NCBI RefSeq assembly: GCF_900103365.1
Contig: NZ_LT629703.1
Coordinates: 1,364,001-1,428,000 of the forward strand
DNA: 64,000 bases
From: Afipia sp. GAS231
GTDB taxonomy: Bacteria; Pseudomonadota; Alphaproteobacteria; Rhizobiales; Xanthobacteraceae
Direction of reading: 5' to 3'
The translations under genes and the position numbers were made by a program. The stretch's first letter is position 1. Each line of letters begins with the position of its first letter. This document shows, piece by piece, positions 26,900 through 35,972 of the stretch. The notes under the pieces are model-generated. The model made no database searches. It was not told the origin of the DNA and saw nothing but the letters and a program-made list of their open reading frames with translations.

Positions 26900-27085
26900 C
26901 TTGGCCAGGGCTACCCGCGGCGATCGCTCCAGATCAACAATGGTCACGCCACCATTTTCGAGCCAAGGCAGACCATGCCGTCGCCGCAACGCTGCCCGCG
27001 CCTCAATCAAGCTCAGGGGCTAGGTCGAATGGTCGTTGTCGGCTAACTGCCCAATGACGGCAAGGCGATATCAGACGAGCGCTAA
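26900..27085 (+). pseudogene. Decayed 3' fragment of a PaaK-like CoA ligase gene
   Basis: The last 80 or so bases, ending in a TAA at about 27083-27085, align with the end of the intact PaaK-like gene (20871-20952). Both carry AAGCTC, GTCGAA, TGGTCG, then ACTGCC, GACGGCAAGG, GATATC and GACGAGCG just before the stop, with single-base deletions in this copy that break the frame. Weaker similarity can be followed left to about 26.9 kb. The copy has the same orientation as the intact gene and its tail overlaps the 3' end of the aminotransferase gene on the other strand by a few bases. The alignment was done by eye. Confidence 0.7.
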
Positions 27086-28179
27086 AACGCATGGACGCGA
27101 TCGATAACCTCGTCCTGCTGCTTGCGCGTGATCTCCGCAAACATCGGCAGCGAGAGAACTCGGCCCTGATCGCCGAATGCATTGGGAAACTGCTCAAGAC
27201 GGTGACCAAGCCGCTGGTACGCGGCGAGGAACGGCAACGCGGTCGGATAGTTGATCGCAGTCTGCACGCCATTGGCGTTCAAATACGCTGCCAGCGCATC
27301 GCGGCGCGGATGCTTGATGGTGTAGAGATGATAGACATGGGTGCGGTCCGGCGCGACCTGCGGCACGATTACATCCTCGATCTGATTGAGGCCGGCATTG
27401 TAGACGTCGGCGGCCTTCTGGCGCGCCGCGGTCCAGTCCACGAGATGCGGCAGTTTGGCCGACAGGATCGCCGCCTGCATGCCGTCGAGCCGGCTGTTGA
27501 TACCCTCAATCCGATGCTGGTGCTTTACTAGGCCGCCGTGGCGCGCCAGTATGGTCATATGCTCGGCCAGTTCGTCGTCGTTGGTGACGACGGCCCCGGC
27601 GTCGCCCATCGCACCGAGATTTTTTCCCGGATAGAACGAATAGGTCGCCGCGCTGCCGAACGTCCCGACCATCTGACCCTTGTAACGCGCCAGATGCGCC
27701 TGCGCGCAATCCTCGATCACCCAAAGCCGGTGCTTGCGTGCGATCGCCATGATCGCGTCCATTTCTGCGGGCTGTCCGTACAGGTGCACGGGAATGATGC
27801 CGACGGTGCGCGGCGTGATCGCGGCCTCGATCGCCTTCGGATCGATCGTGAATGTGCGGCCGTCGGTGTCGCAAAACACCACGGCCGCGCCGGCGTGGGT
27901 AATCATCGCGGACGTGCTGATCCAGGAATGCGCCGTGGTGATGACCTCGTCGCCCGGACCGACCTTCAACGCCGCCATGGCGAGATAGAGCGCATCGGTG
28001 CCGTTGGCGCAGGACACGCAACACTTGACCTCGGCGGCGGCGGCAAATTCATGTTCGAAAGCATCGACATAGGACCCGCGAATGAACGCGTTGTCGCGAA
28101 TCACAGCGGCGATAGCTTCGTCGATCTCCGGCTTTATGTTCCGGTATTGGAGCTGCAGATCGGCAAAGGGTACTGGCAT
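27082..28179 (-). CDS. wbpE: PLP aminotransferase of the DegT/DnrJ/EryC1/StrS family, WbpE/WlbC-like
   Basis: A 365-residue sugar aminotransferase. It has the PLP-lysine segment SFYPGKNLGAMGDAG with K186, the cofactor pocket CANGTDALYLA and VIEDCAQAH, and ends at the usual family length. As the third gene of a WbpB-WbpD-WbpE set it most likely aminates C3 of UDP-2-acetamido-3-keto-glucuronic acid using glutamate, giving UDP-GlcNAc3NA. Spacing to the preceding acyltransferase gene is 12 bases. A related 3-amino sugar route is possible, but the dehydrogenase partner argues for the uronic acid. Confidence 0.85.
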   Translation of the reverse strand: MPVPFADLQLQYRNIKPEIDEAIAAVIRDNAFIRGSYVDAFEHEFAAAAEVKCCVSCANGTDALYLAMAALKVGPGDEVITTAHSWISTSAMITHAGAAVVFCDTDGRTFTIDPKAIEAAITPRTVGIIPVHLYGQPAEMDAIMAIARKHRLWVIEDCAQAHLARYKGQMVGTFGSAATYSFYPGKNLGAMGDAGAVVTNDDELAEHMTILARHGGLVKHQHRIEGINSRLDGMQAAILSAKLPHLVDWTAARQKAADVYNAGLNQIEDVIVPQVAPDRTHVYHLYTIKHPRRDALAAYLNANGVQTAINYPTALPFLAAYQRLGHRLEQFPNAFGDQGRVLSLPMFAEITRKQQDEVIDRVHAF

Positions 28180-28191
28180 CGTTGGTGTTCC

Positions 28192-28659
28192 TTATTTTTC
28201 CGCCAACAGCCGTCGTGCTGGATTGCCTGCATAGGTTCCGGCCGAAGTAATGTCCTTGGTCACCACCGAGCCCGCTCCGATCACGACGTCATCAACGATC
28301 TCGACTGGCATAATCGTAGCATTTGAACCGATCGAGACGCGGTTGCCGATCAGCGTCTTGCGCCAAAGTTCTCTTCGGCCACGGGCCGGCCCGCCGGTCG
28401 CAAACGTGTCGTTGACGAACATCACGCCATGACCGACGAAGCAATCTTCGCCGATCGTGACGAACTCGCAAATGAACGCATGCGATTGCACCCGCGTACG
28501 CGCACCTATCGCCGCACCTTTCTGGACCTCCGTGAACGGACCGACAAAACAGTCATCGCCGATCCTACAACCGTAAACGTTGCACGGTTCAACAATCTTG
28601 ACCCGCTGGCCGAACTCGACGTCGCGCACACCGGCCTGATGTACTTCTGGCCGATTCAC
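28192..28659 (-). CDS. wbpD: Left-handed beta-helix N-acetyltransferase, WbpD/WlbB-like
   Basis: A 155-residue hexapeptide-repeat acyltransferase with VKIVEPCNVYGCRIGDDC and SHAFICEFVTIGEDCFVGH, sequences typical of WbpD/WlbB enzymes. These acetylate the 3-amino group of UDP-GlcNAc3NA with acetyl-CoA to give UDP-2,3-diacetamido-2,3-dideoxy-glucuronic acid. The gene overlaps the end of the dehydrogenase gene as ATGA and precedes the aminotransferase by 12 bases. The protein should be a soluble cytoplasmic trimer. Confidence 0.87.
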   Translation of the reverse strand: MNRPEVHQAGVRDVEFGQRVKIVEPCNVYGCRIGDDCFVGPFTEVQKGAAIGARTRVQSHAFICEFVTIGEDCFVGHGVMFVNDTFATGGPARGRRELWRKTLIGNRVSIGSNATIMPVEIVDDVVIGAGSVVTKDITSAGTYAGNPARRLLAEK

Positions 28660-29717
28660 GATGCGATACCTAACCGGCTCAACCGTGGGGTGAAGCGAAG
28701 TGAAACTTCCGCGCCGGTCTCGATCGATTCATAGAGTGCGGAGATCAATTCTAGGCTTTTGCGACCCTCAAGCCCATCAACCAGCGCCGCGCGCTGGTTG
28801 ATGAGGCAATCGATCACGTGCTGGTAATAGGCATAGTGGCCGAAACCGTAGACGTTCGGCGGATTGACGGAGAATTTTTCGATCACATCCCTGTCGGAAG
28901 GCAGTTCATCGACGAACCGCCAGTGCCTGATCTGGTTGACTGCGAACCCTGCTATTTCGACGGTACCGTTGGCGCCCAGGATCGAGAGCGAACCTTCGAG
29001 GTCGGTCGGCCGGGCCGCCGTCGTTGCCTCGATCACCCCAAGCGCGCCGTTGCGGAACTTAAGCGTCGCGACCGCCGTATCCTCGGTTTCGATCCTGGCC
29101 AGCGCCGTGAACGCGCGGGCATGGACGCTCACGACGTCGCCAAAGAACCACTCCAGCATGTCGACGTGATGGCTGGCCTGATTGGTGAGAACGCCGCCAT
29201 CATAGGCCCAAGTGCCTCGCCAAGCGTCCTGATCATAATAGGCTTGATCGCGGCACCATCGCACCCGCACCGTGCCCAGAATGAGGCGGCCAAACCGGCC
29301 AGCCTCCAGCGCCTCGCGCGCTTTGACCACCGGAACGTTGAAACGGTTCTGCTTGACGATGAAGAGCTTCACTCCGGCTTCGTCGCAGGCGCGGATCATG
29401 TCGTCGGCGTCCTGAAGCCGCAGGGCCATCGGCTTCTCGACCACGACGTGCTTTCCGGCCTTCGCGCAGGCGATAACATGGGCGGGATGCATTCCGCTCG
29501 GCGTCAGCACCGCCACGGCGTCGATGTCCCTGCGTGCGAGAAAGTCGTCGATGTCGTAATGGGCGGGCACGCCGAATTTCAACGCGATCACGTCGGCGCG
29601 CGCGCGAACGGGATCACACACCGCGACGAGGCTGGCTCCCTGCACGTGATTGCCACCCAACAGGTCGGAATGACGCTTGGAGATGCGCCCGCACCCGAGG
29701 ATACCAAATCTGATCAT
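28656..29717 (-). CDS. wbpB: Gfo/Idh/MocA-type dehydrogenase, WbpB/WlbA-like
   Basis: A 353-residue NAD-dependent oxidoreductase from the ATG at 29717; the frame runs 26 codons further up without family sequence. The Rossmann start is FGILGCGRIS, the catalytic-type lysine region is VVVEKPMAL, and VKQNRFNVPVVKAR plus RVRWCRDQAYYDQDAWRG are hallmarks of WlbA/WbpB. The enzyme oxidises C3 of UDP-GlcNAcA, and the cofactor is recycled with 2-oxoglutarate in the family. Neither the UDP-GlcNAc 6-dehydrogenase WbpA nor the 2-epimerase WbpI is in the window, so the substrate must be made by genes elsewhere. Confidence 0.88.
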   Translation of the reverse strand: MIRFGILGCGRISKRHSDLLGGNHVQGASLVAVCDPVRARADVIALKFGVPAHYDIDDFLARRDIDAVAVLTPSGMHPAHVIACAKAGKHVVVEKPMALRLQDADDMIRACDEAGVKLFIVKQNRFNVPVVKAREALEAGRFGRLILGTVRVRWCRDQAYYDQDAWRGTWAYDGGVLTNQASHHVDMLEWFFGDVVSVHARAFTALARIETEDTAVATLKFRNGALGVIEATTAARPTDLEGSLSILGANGTVEIAGFAVNQIRHWRFVDELPSDRDVIEKFSVNPPNVYGFGHYAYYQHVIDCLINQRAALVDGLEGRKSLELISALYESIETGAEVSLRFTPRLSRLGIAS

Positions 29718-30107
29718 GGGATGAACCTCTGTTCCGGTTGACCGTTGCTCGATCGCGGCCAAAACGTCGGGACGGCCAACGAAGACTACAAGCACGCAAA
29801 TACCGCTGTCCTATATTAACAAAAATCCATGCAAATCAAGGCGTTTCCGCCCATCCAACCCAACTTGGGCGTCGGTTGTGGCGGAAATTCTGACCTCCGA
29901 GCTGCCCAGGCGCGAGAAATCCGACTTCGCCTGGACGCAGGGACCGCGACCTTCGCCATCCGCCATCCGCCATCACATTTGTTTTCGGATCGCATTCAGA
30001 ACCTGTTGCATCTCGCTGCGGGCAGCAGAGACCCGGCGGAATTCCGGCTTGTGGGCACCAGTCGGTTCGGATACAAACGCGCTGGCGCTGGTGGATGACA
30101 ATAGACT
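29718..30107. other. Divergent intergenic region between wbpB and the polymerase-like gene
   Basis: About 390 bases with only short, featureless reading frames. It should hold divergent promoters for the wbpBDE unit and the membrane-protein gene. I see no strong repeats. Confidence 0.4.
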
Positions 30108-31448
30108 ATGACCGATCGATCTCAGTTGATCCGGACACGCGCCGGATTGCAATTGCTGATCTGCATTCATATTCTAGCGTGCTGTGTCTCCCTCATTTAC
30201 GTTTCAAAATTCTATCCTGACTACCATATTCACTTTCAACCGGCCGGCCTGCCTGGCCTAGTCGCGATAATCGCGGCGTTTGCACTGGTCTCTGTCGTCT
30301 TTGTGTATGCCGAATTCAGCTTCGGCTACTTGGTCGGCTTTCATTTTTATATCATGGTCACTGGCTATCTTTGGCTGAACTGGTTCTCCGAATTCAACTA
30401 TGACCATCGACTGACCGGGCTGTCCGCTACGGCATCGGCGATTTCGTTTTTGGTGCCCGCGCTGTTCATCCGTTCGCCACTGCCGCAAGTCTGGATACCA
30501 TCGCCGCGCACCTTCGACAGATTCCTCGATCTCATCCTTCTGGTCGGCGCTCTGACTGTCGCCATCGGTGCGACCTACAACTTCAAGCCGGTCGCGCTCG
30601 GCAACGACGTCTACGCCTTTCGCGGCATGCTGAACTTCCCGACAGCCCTGAACTATCTCCTCGGGATAACATCGAACGCGCTGTTGCCATTCGCATTCGC
30701 CTGCTTCATCGAACGCAAAAGCTTGGGGCGCGCCGCCGTTGTCCTAATTCTCCTGTTGTTGTTTTATCCGATAACCTTGAACAAGCTCGCCTTGTTCAGT
30801 TCGGCTTGGATCGCCGGCATGGCTCTGCTCTCAAGAATTCTCAGCATCAGAATCGCCGTTGTCCTGCCGTTGTTGGTGCTGCTGCTGATCGGGATCGTTG
30901 CCGCTGCCCTGTATCTTGGCGGCGCCATACCGGAAAACGCCGCGATACCTTACTTTTGGCTTATCAATTTTCGAATGCTGACCATCCCCTCCATGGCGAT
31001 GGACTACTACAATGACTTTTTCTCCAGAAATGATCTAACGCATTTTTGCCAGATAAGGCTGTTGAAGCCGCTTATCGACTGCCCCTATCGAGAACAGCTC
31101 GGGCTGGCGATCTACAAGGATTTCGGGATCGGAGGAAACTTCAACGCATCGCTTTTCGCGACAGAGGGCATCGCATCAGTTGGTGCGCTGTGGGCACCCG
31201 TTGCGGTTTTCGCCTGCGGACTGGTAATCGCCATGGGTAACCGCCTGTCCGCCGGCCTGCCAGCGCGCTTTGTTTTCATATCTGCGGCGATCTTCCCACA
31301 GATCCTGCTCAACGTTCCCCTGACTGTGACGCTGCTGACGCACGGCGCCGCATTTCTCTTTTTGCTCTGGTACATCACGCCACGCACCATGTTCGAGCCT
31401 CTCGCAAGTCGTGCGGTCGATAAAGCGAAGAGCACCTCGACCGCGTAA
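30108..31448 (+). CDS. Polytopic membrane protein, Wzy-like polysaccharide polymerase candidate (1)
   Basis: A 446-residue inner-membrane protein with roughly ten to twelve hydrophobic segments and a large loop between about residues 290 and 345 containing FFSRNDLTHFCQIRLLKPL and YKDFGIGGNFNASLFATEG. The layout of many helices with one long periplasmic loop, plus the motif pattern of Asn-rich loop then SVGALWAPVAVF, suits O-antigen or exopolysaccharide polymerases, which are poorly conserved. It has no operon partner on its strand and is followed by nearly 1 kb of gene-poor DNA. The function is inferred from topology and context. Confidence 0.6.
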   Translation: MTDRSQLIRTRAGLQLLICIHILACCVSLIYVSKFYPDYHIHFQPAGLPGLVAIIAAFALVSVVFVYAEFSFGYLVGFHFYIMVTGYLWLNWFSEFNYDHRLTGLSATASAISFLVPALFIRSPLPQVWIPSPRTFDRFLDLILLVGALTVAIGATYNFKPVALGNDVYAFRGMLNFPTALNYLLGITSNALLPFAFACFIERKSLGRAAVVLILLLLFYPITLNKLALFSSAWIAGMALLSRILSIRIAVVLPLLVLLLIGIVAAALYLGGAIPENAAIPYFWLINFRMLTIPSMAMDYYNDFFSRNDLTHFCQIRLLKPLIDCPYREQLGLAIYKDFGIGGNFNASLFATEGIASVGALWAPVAVFACGLVIAMGNRLSAGLPARFVFISAAIFPQILLNVPLTVTLLTHGAAFLFLLWYITPRTMFEPLASRAVDKAKSTSTA

Positions 31449-32387
31449 GGGAAGCGCCCTTTCGGCCCAGCCAATTCACTAATGAGAGTATAAGGCTCCT
31501 TGTGTAGCTCTTGATCAAGGCAAGGTCTTGTCCTGAGGTGGAAGATGCATCACCGGTAACTTTTTGAGCATTCCAGCAGAGTCTGCGACTCGCACACGAG
31601 AATTAATTTTCGGCACATTTCTCGTCGTTTTTGTCTCACTGCAATCAGTCCTTGTTCTGTTTTTTTGGATTGAATGGAACATCGGGAAAAAAAGTACTTT
31701 CGCCAGCGGTTTTTTCTCTCACTCAGTACCGCGGCTATGTTTTCTGACGTATCACCACGGCTATGTTTTCTGACGTATCGTCGGAATCTTCATTGTGGCT
31801 ATGCGATCGGCCGCTCGTTTGCCAAGAATGGATCAACAAGTGAGCCAAAGGAAATTGCGCCGCTTTTGCTTTCGCTGGCGACTTATGCATCCTGTCGATC
31901 CATAACAACCTTGGACCACCTTGTCCTGGCTCGGCCTGCATTCGTTTTGGACCGACGTTTCTGGCCTTGGTTGTAACGACGGTCACGGGTTGGAGTGTGA
32001 TTGACCATTGGGATTATTGGAGCGGGAAACCGCTGGTCCTGGGCTTTCACGGGCTGCGTCCTATCTCCTGAGTTGCTCAGTTTTACTCGCGTTGGCTATT
32101 TGCGATCGGGCAAAACTCGGCCGCCAAGGCGCTCGAATTGTCCTTACCCATTTTATGCCGTCTTGATCTTCGCAACTGCGCAGGCCCGCTTGGCGCTTGC
32201 AGTATCCCGGTTGTTGCTGCCTTTATTCAGCGAGTTGTGAATTTGAAGGGGCCACGCGGGGCCCGGTTTGGGGCATCTGGAAGCTGAAACCGCGTCCGCC
32301 GCCGCCAAGATTGCCCTCGTCAAATGCATTTAGTAAGGGGTAGCAGCATGGCGTGTCAGTCCGGATGTGCGAACAGGAGCCTTTCCG
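31449..32387. other. Gene-poor, relatively AT-rich region with a short tandem repeat
   Basis: About 940 bases with no convincing gene. A short TTG-started frame at 31564-31773 encodes one hydrophobic helix (FGTFLVVFVSLQSVLVLFF) and then loses sense, and could be a relic of a membrane protein. Later fragments in different frames do not join into a family I know. Base composition differs from the GC-rich flanks, suggesting old insertion or decay. Confidence 0.5.
31732..31779. repeat. 22-bp direct repeat, two copies
   Basis: CGGCTATGTTTTCTGACGTA plus TC occurs at 31732-31753 and again at 31758-31779, separated by ACCA, giving a 26-base period. It lies within otherwise featureless DNA. Two copies are too few for a CRISPR array, and no cas genes are present. 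Confidence 0.9.
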
Positions 32388-33338
32388 ATGCAGGATCGTC
32401 GAATTCTCGTGACCGGAGGAGTTGGATATGTGGGACGCGAACTCGTCCACCAGCTCGTCACGGCGGGAGACGGCGAGATTCACGTCCTCGACAGTCTCGC
32501 CTGCGGCGAACAGCGCCTCGACTTCATGGATCGAGACAAGTTCGTGCTGCACCGTTGCGACGTGCGCGACGACGAGGCGGTGTCCGCGGTCATGAAAAAG
32601 GTCGCTCCCGAAATCATCCACCATCTGGCTGCGATTCATTTCATTCCGACCTGCGAGGCGCATCCCGGCAGTTCGAACAGCATCAACGTATCGGGCACGG
32701 TCAATCTGTTGAATGCGGCGCCGCCGAAGGCCCGGTTTGTTCTCGCCTCCACGGCCGCGGTATATCGTCCCTTCTCCGGCGAGCACGTCGAGCTTGATGA
32801 AGCGCTGGGTCCGGTCGATATCTACGGACATACCAAGCTTCACGCCGAGCACTTCGTCCGGTATTTTCACGATCAGAACAGGATTCGCGGCGTCATCGTG
32901 CGGCTGTTCAACGTCGTCGGGCCCGGCGAAACCAATCCCCATCTGGTGCCCGCAATCATCGGGCAGCTCGCGCGGGGAAAGACCAGCATTTCGCTCGGCA
33001 ATCTTTTCCCGCATCGCGACTACATCGACGTGCAGGACGTCGCACGCGGATTCAGGGCCCTGGCGGACCATGCCGCATTTGACGGTGGGCCCGTGATCTC
33101 GAACCTGGGAACCGGCGTCACGCACGCGGTGGGCGATGTCGTCCGCCTGATCGCCGAGGCGGCCGGCGTCAAGCTCGACATCCTGCAGGATCCCGCGCGC
33201 GTTCGCGCCGTGGACAGGCCGATGCTGCGGGCATCGACCGAGAAGCTCAAGCAGATAACGAACTGGGCGCCGGCAATGACGCTAGATCAAAGTATGCGCC
33301 GTGCCTGGAATAGCCGCGTGCAGGACGGCTTTGCATGA
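32388..33338 (+). CDS. NAD-dependent sugar epimerase/dehydratase (extended SDR, GalE-like)
   Basis: A 316-residue nucleotide-sugar epimerase-type enzyme. The start is the ATG at 32388 with AGGAG upstream. It has the Rossmann motif VTGGVGYVGREL, the AAIHFIPTC region, the STAAVY serine, the YGHTK catalytic Tyr/Lys pair and RLFNVVGPGE. The fold epimerises or dehydrates UDP-hexoses. The glycosyltransferase gene follows with an ATGA overlap, so the two are co-translated and probably make and use the same sugar. The exact sugar is unresolved. Confidence 0.82.
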   Translation: MQDRRILVTGGVGYVGRELVHQLVTAGDGEIHVLDSLACGEQRLDFMDRDKFVLHRCDVRDDEAVSAVMKKVAPEIIHHLAAIHFIPTCEAHPGSSNSINVSGTVNLLNAAPPKARFVLASTAAVYRPFSGEHVELDEALGPVDIYGHTKLHAEHFVRYFHDQNRIRGVIVRLFNVVGPGETNPHLVPAIIGQLARGKTSISLGNLFPHRDYIDVQDVARGFRALADHAAFDGGPVISNLGTGVTHAVGDVVRLIAEAAGVKLDILQDPARVRAVDRPMLRASTEKLKQITNWAPAMTLDQSMRRAWNSRVQDGFA

Positions 33339-34540
33339 GACAGCCTCGTGTCGCGGCGGTCGCGATCACGCCGCCAACGTTCAAGGCAAGCGGCGGGGTG
33401 TCGGCGGCAATCCAGCTCACCAGGGAGATCGCTGGGATCTGCGATGCCACGCTGTTCGTCATGGCGGAGAATGACGGGACCGAGATCGAGGATGGGCTTC
33501 GCATCGTTCGGCGCAAGGCCAGGAACATCCTGCTGCCGATCCAGCGGTTTCTTCCCCGGCAGGCGACGACGATGGCCTGGCGCGCGGACCTTCTGGAATT
33601 GCTGCGCGATGGAAACTTCGACGTCGTCCACCTGCACAATCCGCACCCGCCCGGCGCGCTGCGCGAGGTGGCCGGCATCTGCGCGAAGCTGAAGATTCCA
33701 TACGTCATTTCGACCCACGGCTTCGTCGAATTCAACGATTTTTCCCGGGGGTTCGAATCGCCAAACTGGCAGAAGCCGTTGCTGCGTTGGCTGGTTCGGC
33801 AACCGGTCGTGGAAGTCGCACGAGGCGCCGCCCGCGTATTGATGCTGTCGCCATGCGAGGCGCCGATCCTGTCGGCCATGGGGGTGCCGGCCGAGCGGCT
33901 GCGGGTTGTCACCAACGGGGTGGATCCCTATTTTTCGGAAGCACTGCCGGACGCCGAGCGGCAACGCCTGGTGCAGCGCTTTGCGCTGCCGAGCGGCAAG
34001 CCTTTGATGTTCTTCGTCGGCAATCATACGCCCAACAAGGGCATCGACACGCTATTAAAGGCCCTGCCGCTGATGCGCGAAGGCGCGGTCGCCGTGATCG
34101 CCGGCCAGATCCGCTCCAGGGACGAGCACCTGAGGCTGCTGGCCGGTTGCGGCCTGACGCCGGACGATCCACGCCTGCGATTTACCGATTTCATCACCAG
34201 GGATGAACTGCGCGCGCTGTACCGGAGCGTCGACCTGTTCGTGTTTCCGTCGCGAGCAGATACGCTGCCGCTCGTGGTCCTGGAGGCGATGGTGAGCAGC
34301 CTGCCCGTGGTTTCGACACGGGTCGGGGGCATTCCCTTTGAAGTTACTCCCGAGACTGGCCTTCTGGTCGAACCGAGCGATCCGGACGCCCTCGCCAAAG
34401 CCCTGGATAAGGCCTGCGCGGATGCCGCGATGCGCGCGCGTCTGGGAGCGGCCGGACGATCGCGCGCCATCGAAACCTTCAACTGGAAGAAATCCGCCGA
34501 ACTCGCCGTCGCGATCTACCGCGAGATCATCCAGCCCTGA
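33335..34540 (+). CDS. Glycosyltransferase family 4 (GT-B) enzyme
   Basis: A 401-residue retaining GT-B glycosyltransferase. The N-terminal part contains FKASGGVSAAIQLTREIA for the acceptor lobe. The C-terminal lobe has FFVGNHTPNKGIDTLLKAL and FPSRADTLPLVVLEAM with the E-x7-E-type motif, then TRVGGIPFEV and ETGLLVEP. It would add a sugar to a lipid-linked oligosaccharide at the inner membrane's cytoplasmic face. It overlaps the epimerase gene by 4 bases. Confidence 0.88.
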   Translation: MRQPRVAAVAITPPTFKASGGVSAAIQLTREIAGICDATLFVMAENDGTEIEDGLRIVRRKARNILLPIQRFLPRQATTMAWRADLLELLRDGNFDVVHLHNPHPPGALREVAGICAKLKIPYVISTHGFVEFNDFSRGFESPNWQKPLLRWLVRQPVVEVARGAARVLMLSPCEAPILSAMGVPAERLRVVTNGVDPYFSEALPDAERQRLVQRFALPSGKPLMFFVGNHTPNKGIDTLLKALPLMREGAVAVIAGQIRSRDEHLRLLAGCGLTPDDPRLRFTDFITRDELRALYRSVDLFVFPSRADTLPLVVLEAMVSSLPVVSTRVGGIPFEVTPETGLLVEPSDPDALAKALDKACADAAMRARLGAAGRSRAIETFNWKKSAELAVAIYREIIQP

Positions 34541-34561
34541 AAATCGCAACCATCGGCAAAT

Positions 34562-35413
34562 TTAGGCTGTGGCCTTGCGACCAACGAATGAATAGAGCCG
34601 TCCGGGACGGTTGTCGAAGCGTTCAGCGCCAGCAAGCAGCGCCGAGAATATCAGATCGGATTTCAGGGCGAGCCGCCATCCCGGCACAGGAACCTTGCGC
34701 GACAACAACGTCACGATGGCGTCGCGCAAGCTTTCCAACGTATAAGGGTGCAGATTGATCGGGCTGCGCAGCGGCGTCAGAACGTCCAGCGAAAAGCCGG
34801 CGCCCTTCAGCGCGGTCAAATACTCGTCGAGCAGAAACGCATGCTCGCCGCCGTAGACATGATGCAGGGGGTGGCGATCCAGGAACCTCCCGAGATCGGC
34901 TTCCCTGCTGATCACGTGCTCTCGCGCGGCGACAAATATCCCGCCGGGCTTCAGCACCCGGTGAATTTCGCGACAGGCGCCTTTGAGGTCGCGGGTGTGA
35001 TGCAGGACCGCACGCGCAATGACGACGTCGAAGCTCGCATCAGCGAACGGCAGTCGCTCGGAAACCTCCTCCACGACATTGATCGGGAGCGATGCTTCCC
35101 GTGCCAGCGAGCGGATGGCGGCGGCGCCGACGATCGCGCTCGGATCCGGCTCGAGTGCCGTGACCGCAAAACCATCCTTCGCCAGCGCGAAGCTCGTAAT
35201 GCCGCGCCCGGCACCGACGTCGAGGGCGGTTCCAGATCGCCCCCGCAACAGCGCCGCGATGCTGTGCCATTCCGGCGAGCCGTGGTAGCGCTCGGCGGCG
35301 GCGGTGAGCGGGTCATCATAGAACGCGTCCATCACCATCTGCCGCCGGTCCGGGTGGTTGCGCAGCCAGACCACGGCATCTTCCCACGTCGGCAATTTCG
35401 GATCAGCGCTCAT
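34562..35413 (-). CDS. Class I SAM-dependent methyltransferase (1)
   Basis: A 283-residue methyltransferase with the SAM-binding motif [16 protein letters not shown], an acidic residue at the end of strand two (ALEPDPSAI), and motif IV-VI sequences [18 protein letters not shown] and [21 protein letters not shown]. The C-terminal third is longer than the minimal fold and may bind the acceptor. It is the last of four minus-strand genes and overlaps the acyltransferase gene by 11 bases. Likely role: O-methylation of a glycan residue (inference from the neighbourhood). Confidence 0.82.
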   Translation of the reverse strand: MSADPKLPTWEDAVVWLRNHPDRRQMVMDAFYDDPLTAAAERYHGSPEWHSIAALLRGRSGTALDVGAGRGITSFALAKDGFAVTALEPDPSAIVGAAAIRSLAREASLPINVVEEVSERLPFADASFDVVIARAVLHHTRDLKGACREIHRVLKPGGIFVAAREHVISREADLGRFLDRHPLHHVYGGEHAFLLDEYLTALKGAGFSLDVLTPLRSPINLHPYTLESLRDAIVTLLSRKVPVPGWRLALKSDLIFSALLAGAERFDNRPGRLYSFVGRKATA

Positions 35414-35972
35414 CGGCTGTCAATTCCCTGACGACAACCGCGGGGTTCCCGGCCACGATCGTATATGGCGGCACGTCCTTGGTGACCACGGCGCCGGCGG
35501 CCACGACGGCCCCTTCGCCAACGACCACGCCGCGCAGCACAAACGCTCCCGCACCGATCCAGGCGTCGTCGCAAATCCTGACCGGACTTTCGCCCAGGGA
35601 GATCTGGCGCGGATGTCCGCTTTGATAGATCTCCCTGGTCTGCTCGTGACGGTCCGCGGCCCGGATCGGATGCGTCAGACTGTCGAAAATATTGGCGGCG
35701 TGCGAAATTAGAACCCGGTCGCCAATCGCGATCGAGGCCGCCGACCAGATTCGCGTCCCTTCGCCGACATAGCACCATTCGCCGATCGTGATTTCGCCGC
35801 CGTGGGCGAACGTCAGCAGTTCACCCCGAATGCGGGTGTGGCGGCCGACCACGATCGCACGGCTTTCACCCCGGATGTTCCTGATTCTGGCCGACCAGGC
35901 CAGAACCGCATCCTCGTGCATAACGCAGGTAGCGCGGCCAATGAGACGCTGGATCAGGTAGTGGATGTTCAT
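35403..35972 (-). CDS. Left-handed beta-helix acyltransferase (WbbJ-like)
   Basis: A 189-residue hexapeptide-repeat transferase from the ATG at 35972, which overlaps the upstream methyltransferase stop by ATGA. The LbetaH repeats run from residue 45 ([13 protein letters not shown]) through [11 protein letters not shown] to [44 protein letters not shown]. The catalytic-type His is in [16 protein letters not shown]. It probably O-acetylates a sugar. The longer frame to 36095 has no family sequence. Confidence 0.85.
   Translation of the reverse strand: MNIHYLIQRLIGRATCVMHEDAVLAWSARIRNIRGESRAIVVGRHTRIRGELLTFAHGGEITIGEWCYVGEGTRIWSAASIAIGDRVLISHAANIFDSLTHPIRAADRHEQTREIYQSGHPRQISLGESPVRICDDAWIGAGAFVLRGVVVGEGAVVAAGAVVTKDVPPYTIVAGNPAVVVRELTADER

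Noticed and set aside
20953..27085. An active insertion sequence or prophage explaining the atypical zone
   Set aside because: No transposase, integrase, tRNA attachment site or terminal inverted repeats are visible. Only the direct ligase-end copies mark the borders.
31564..31773. Short hydrophobic ORF starting at TTG
   Set aside because: It has one possible membrane helix but no ribosome site or family similarity, and it ends within a tandem repeat. It is noted as a possible relic only.
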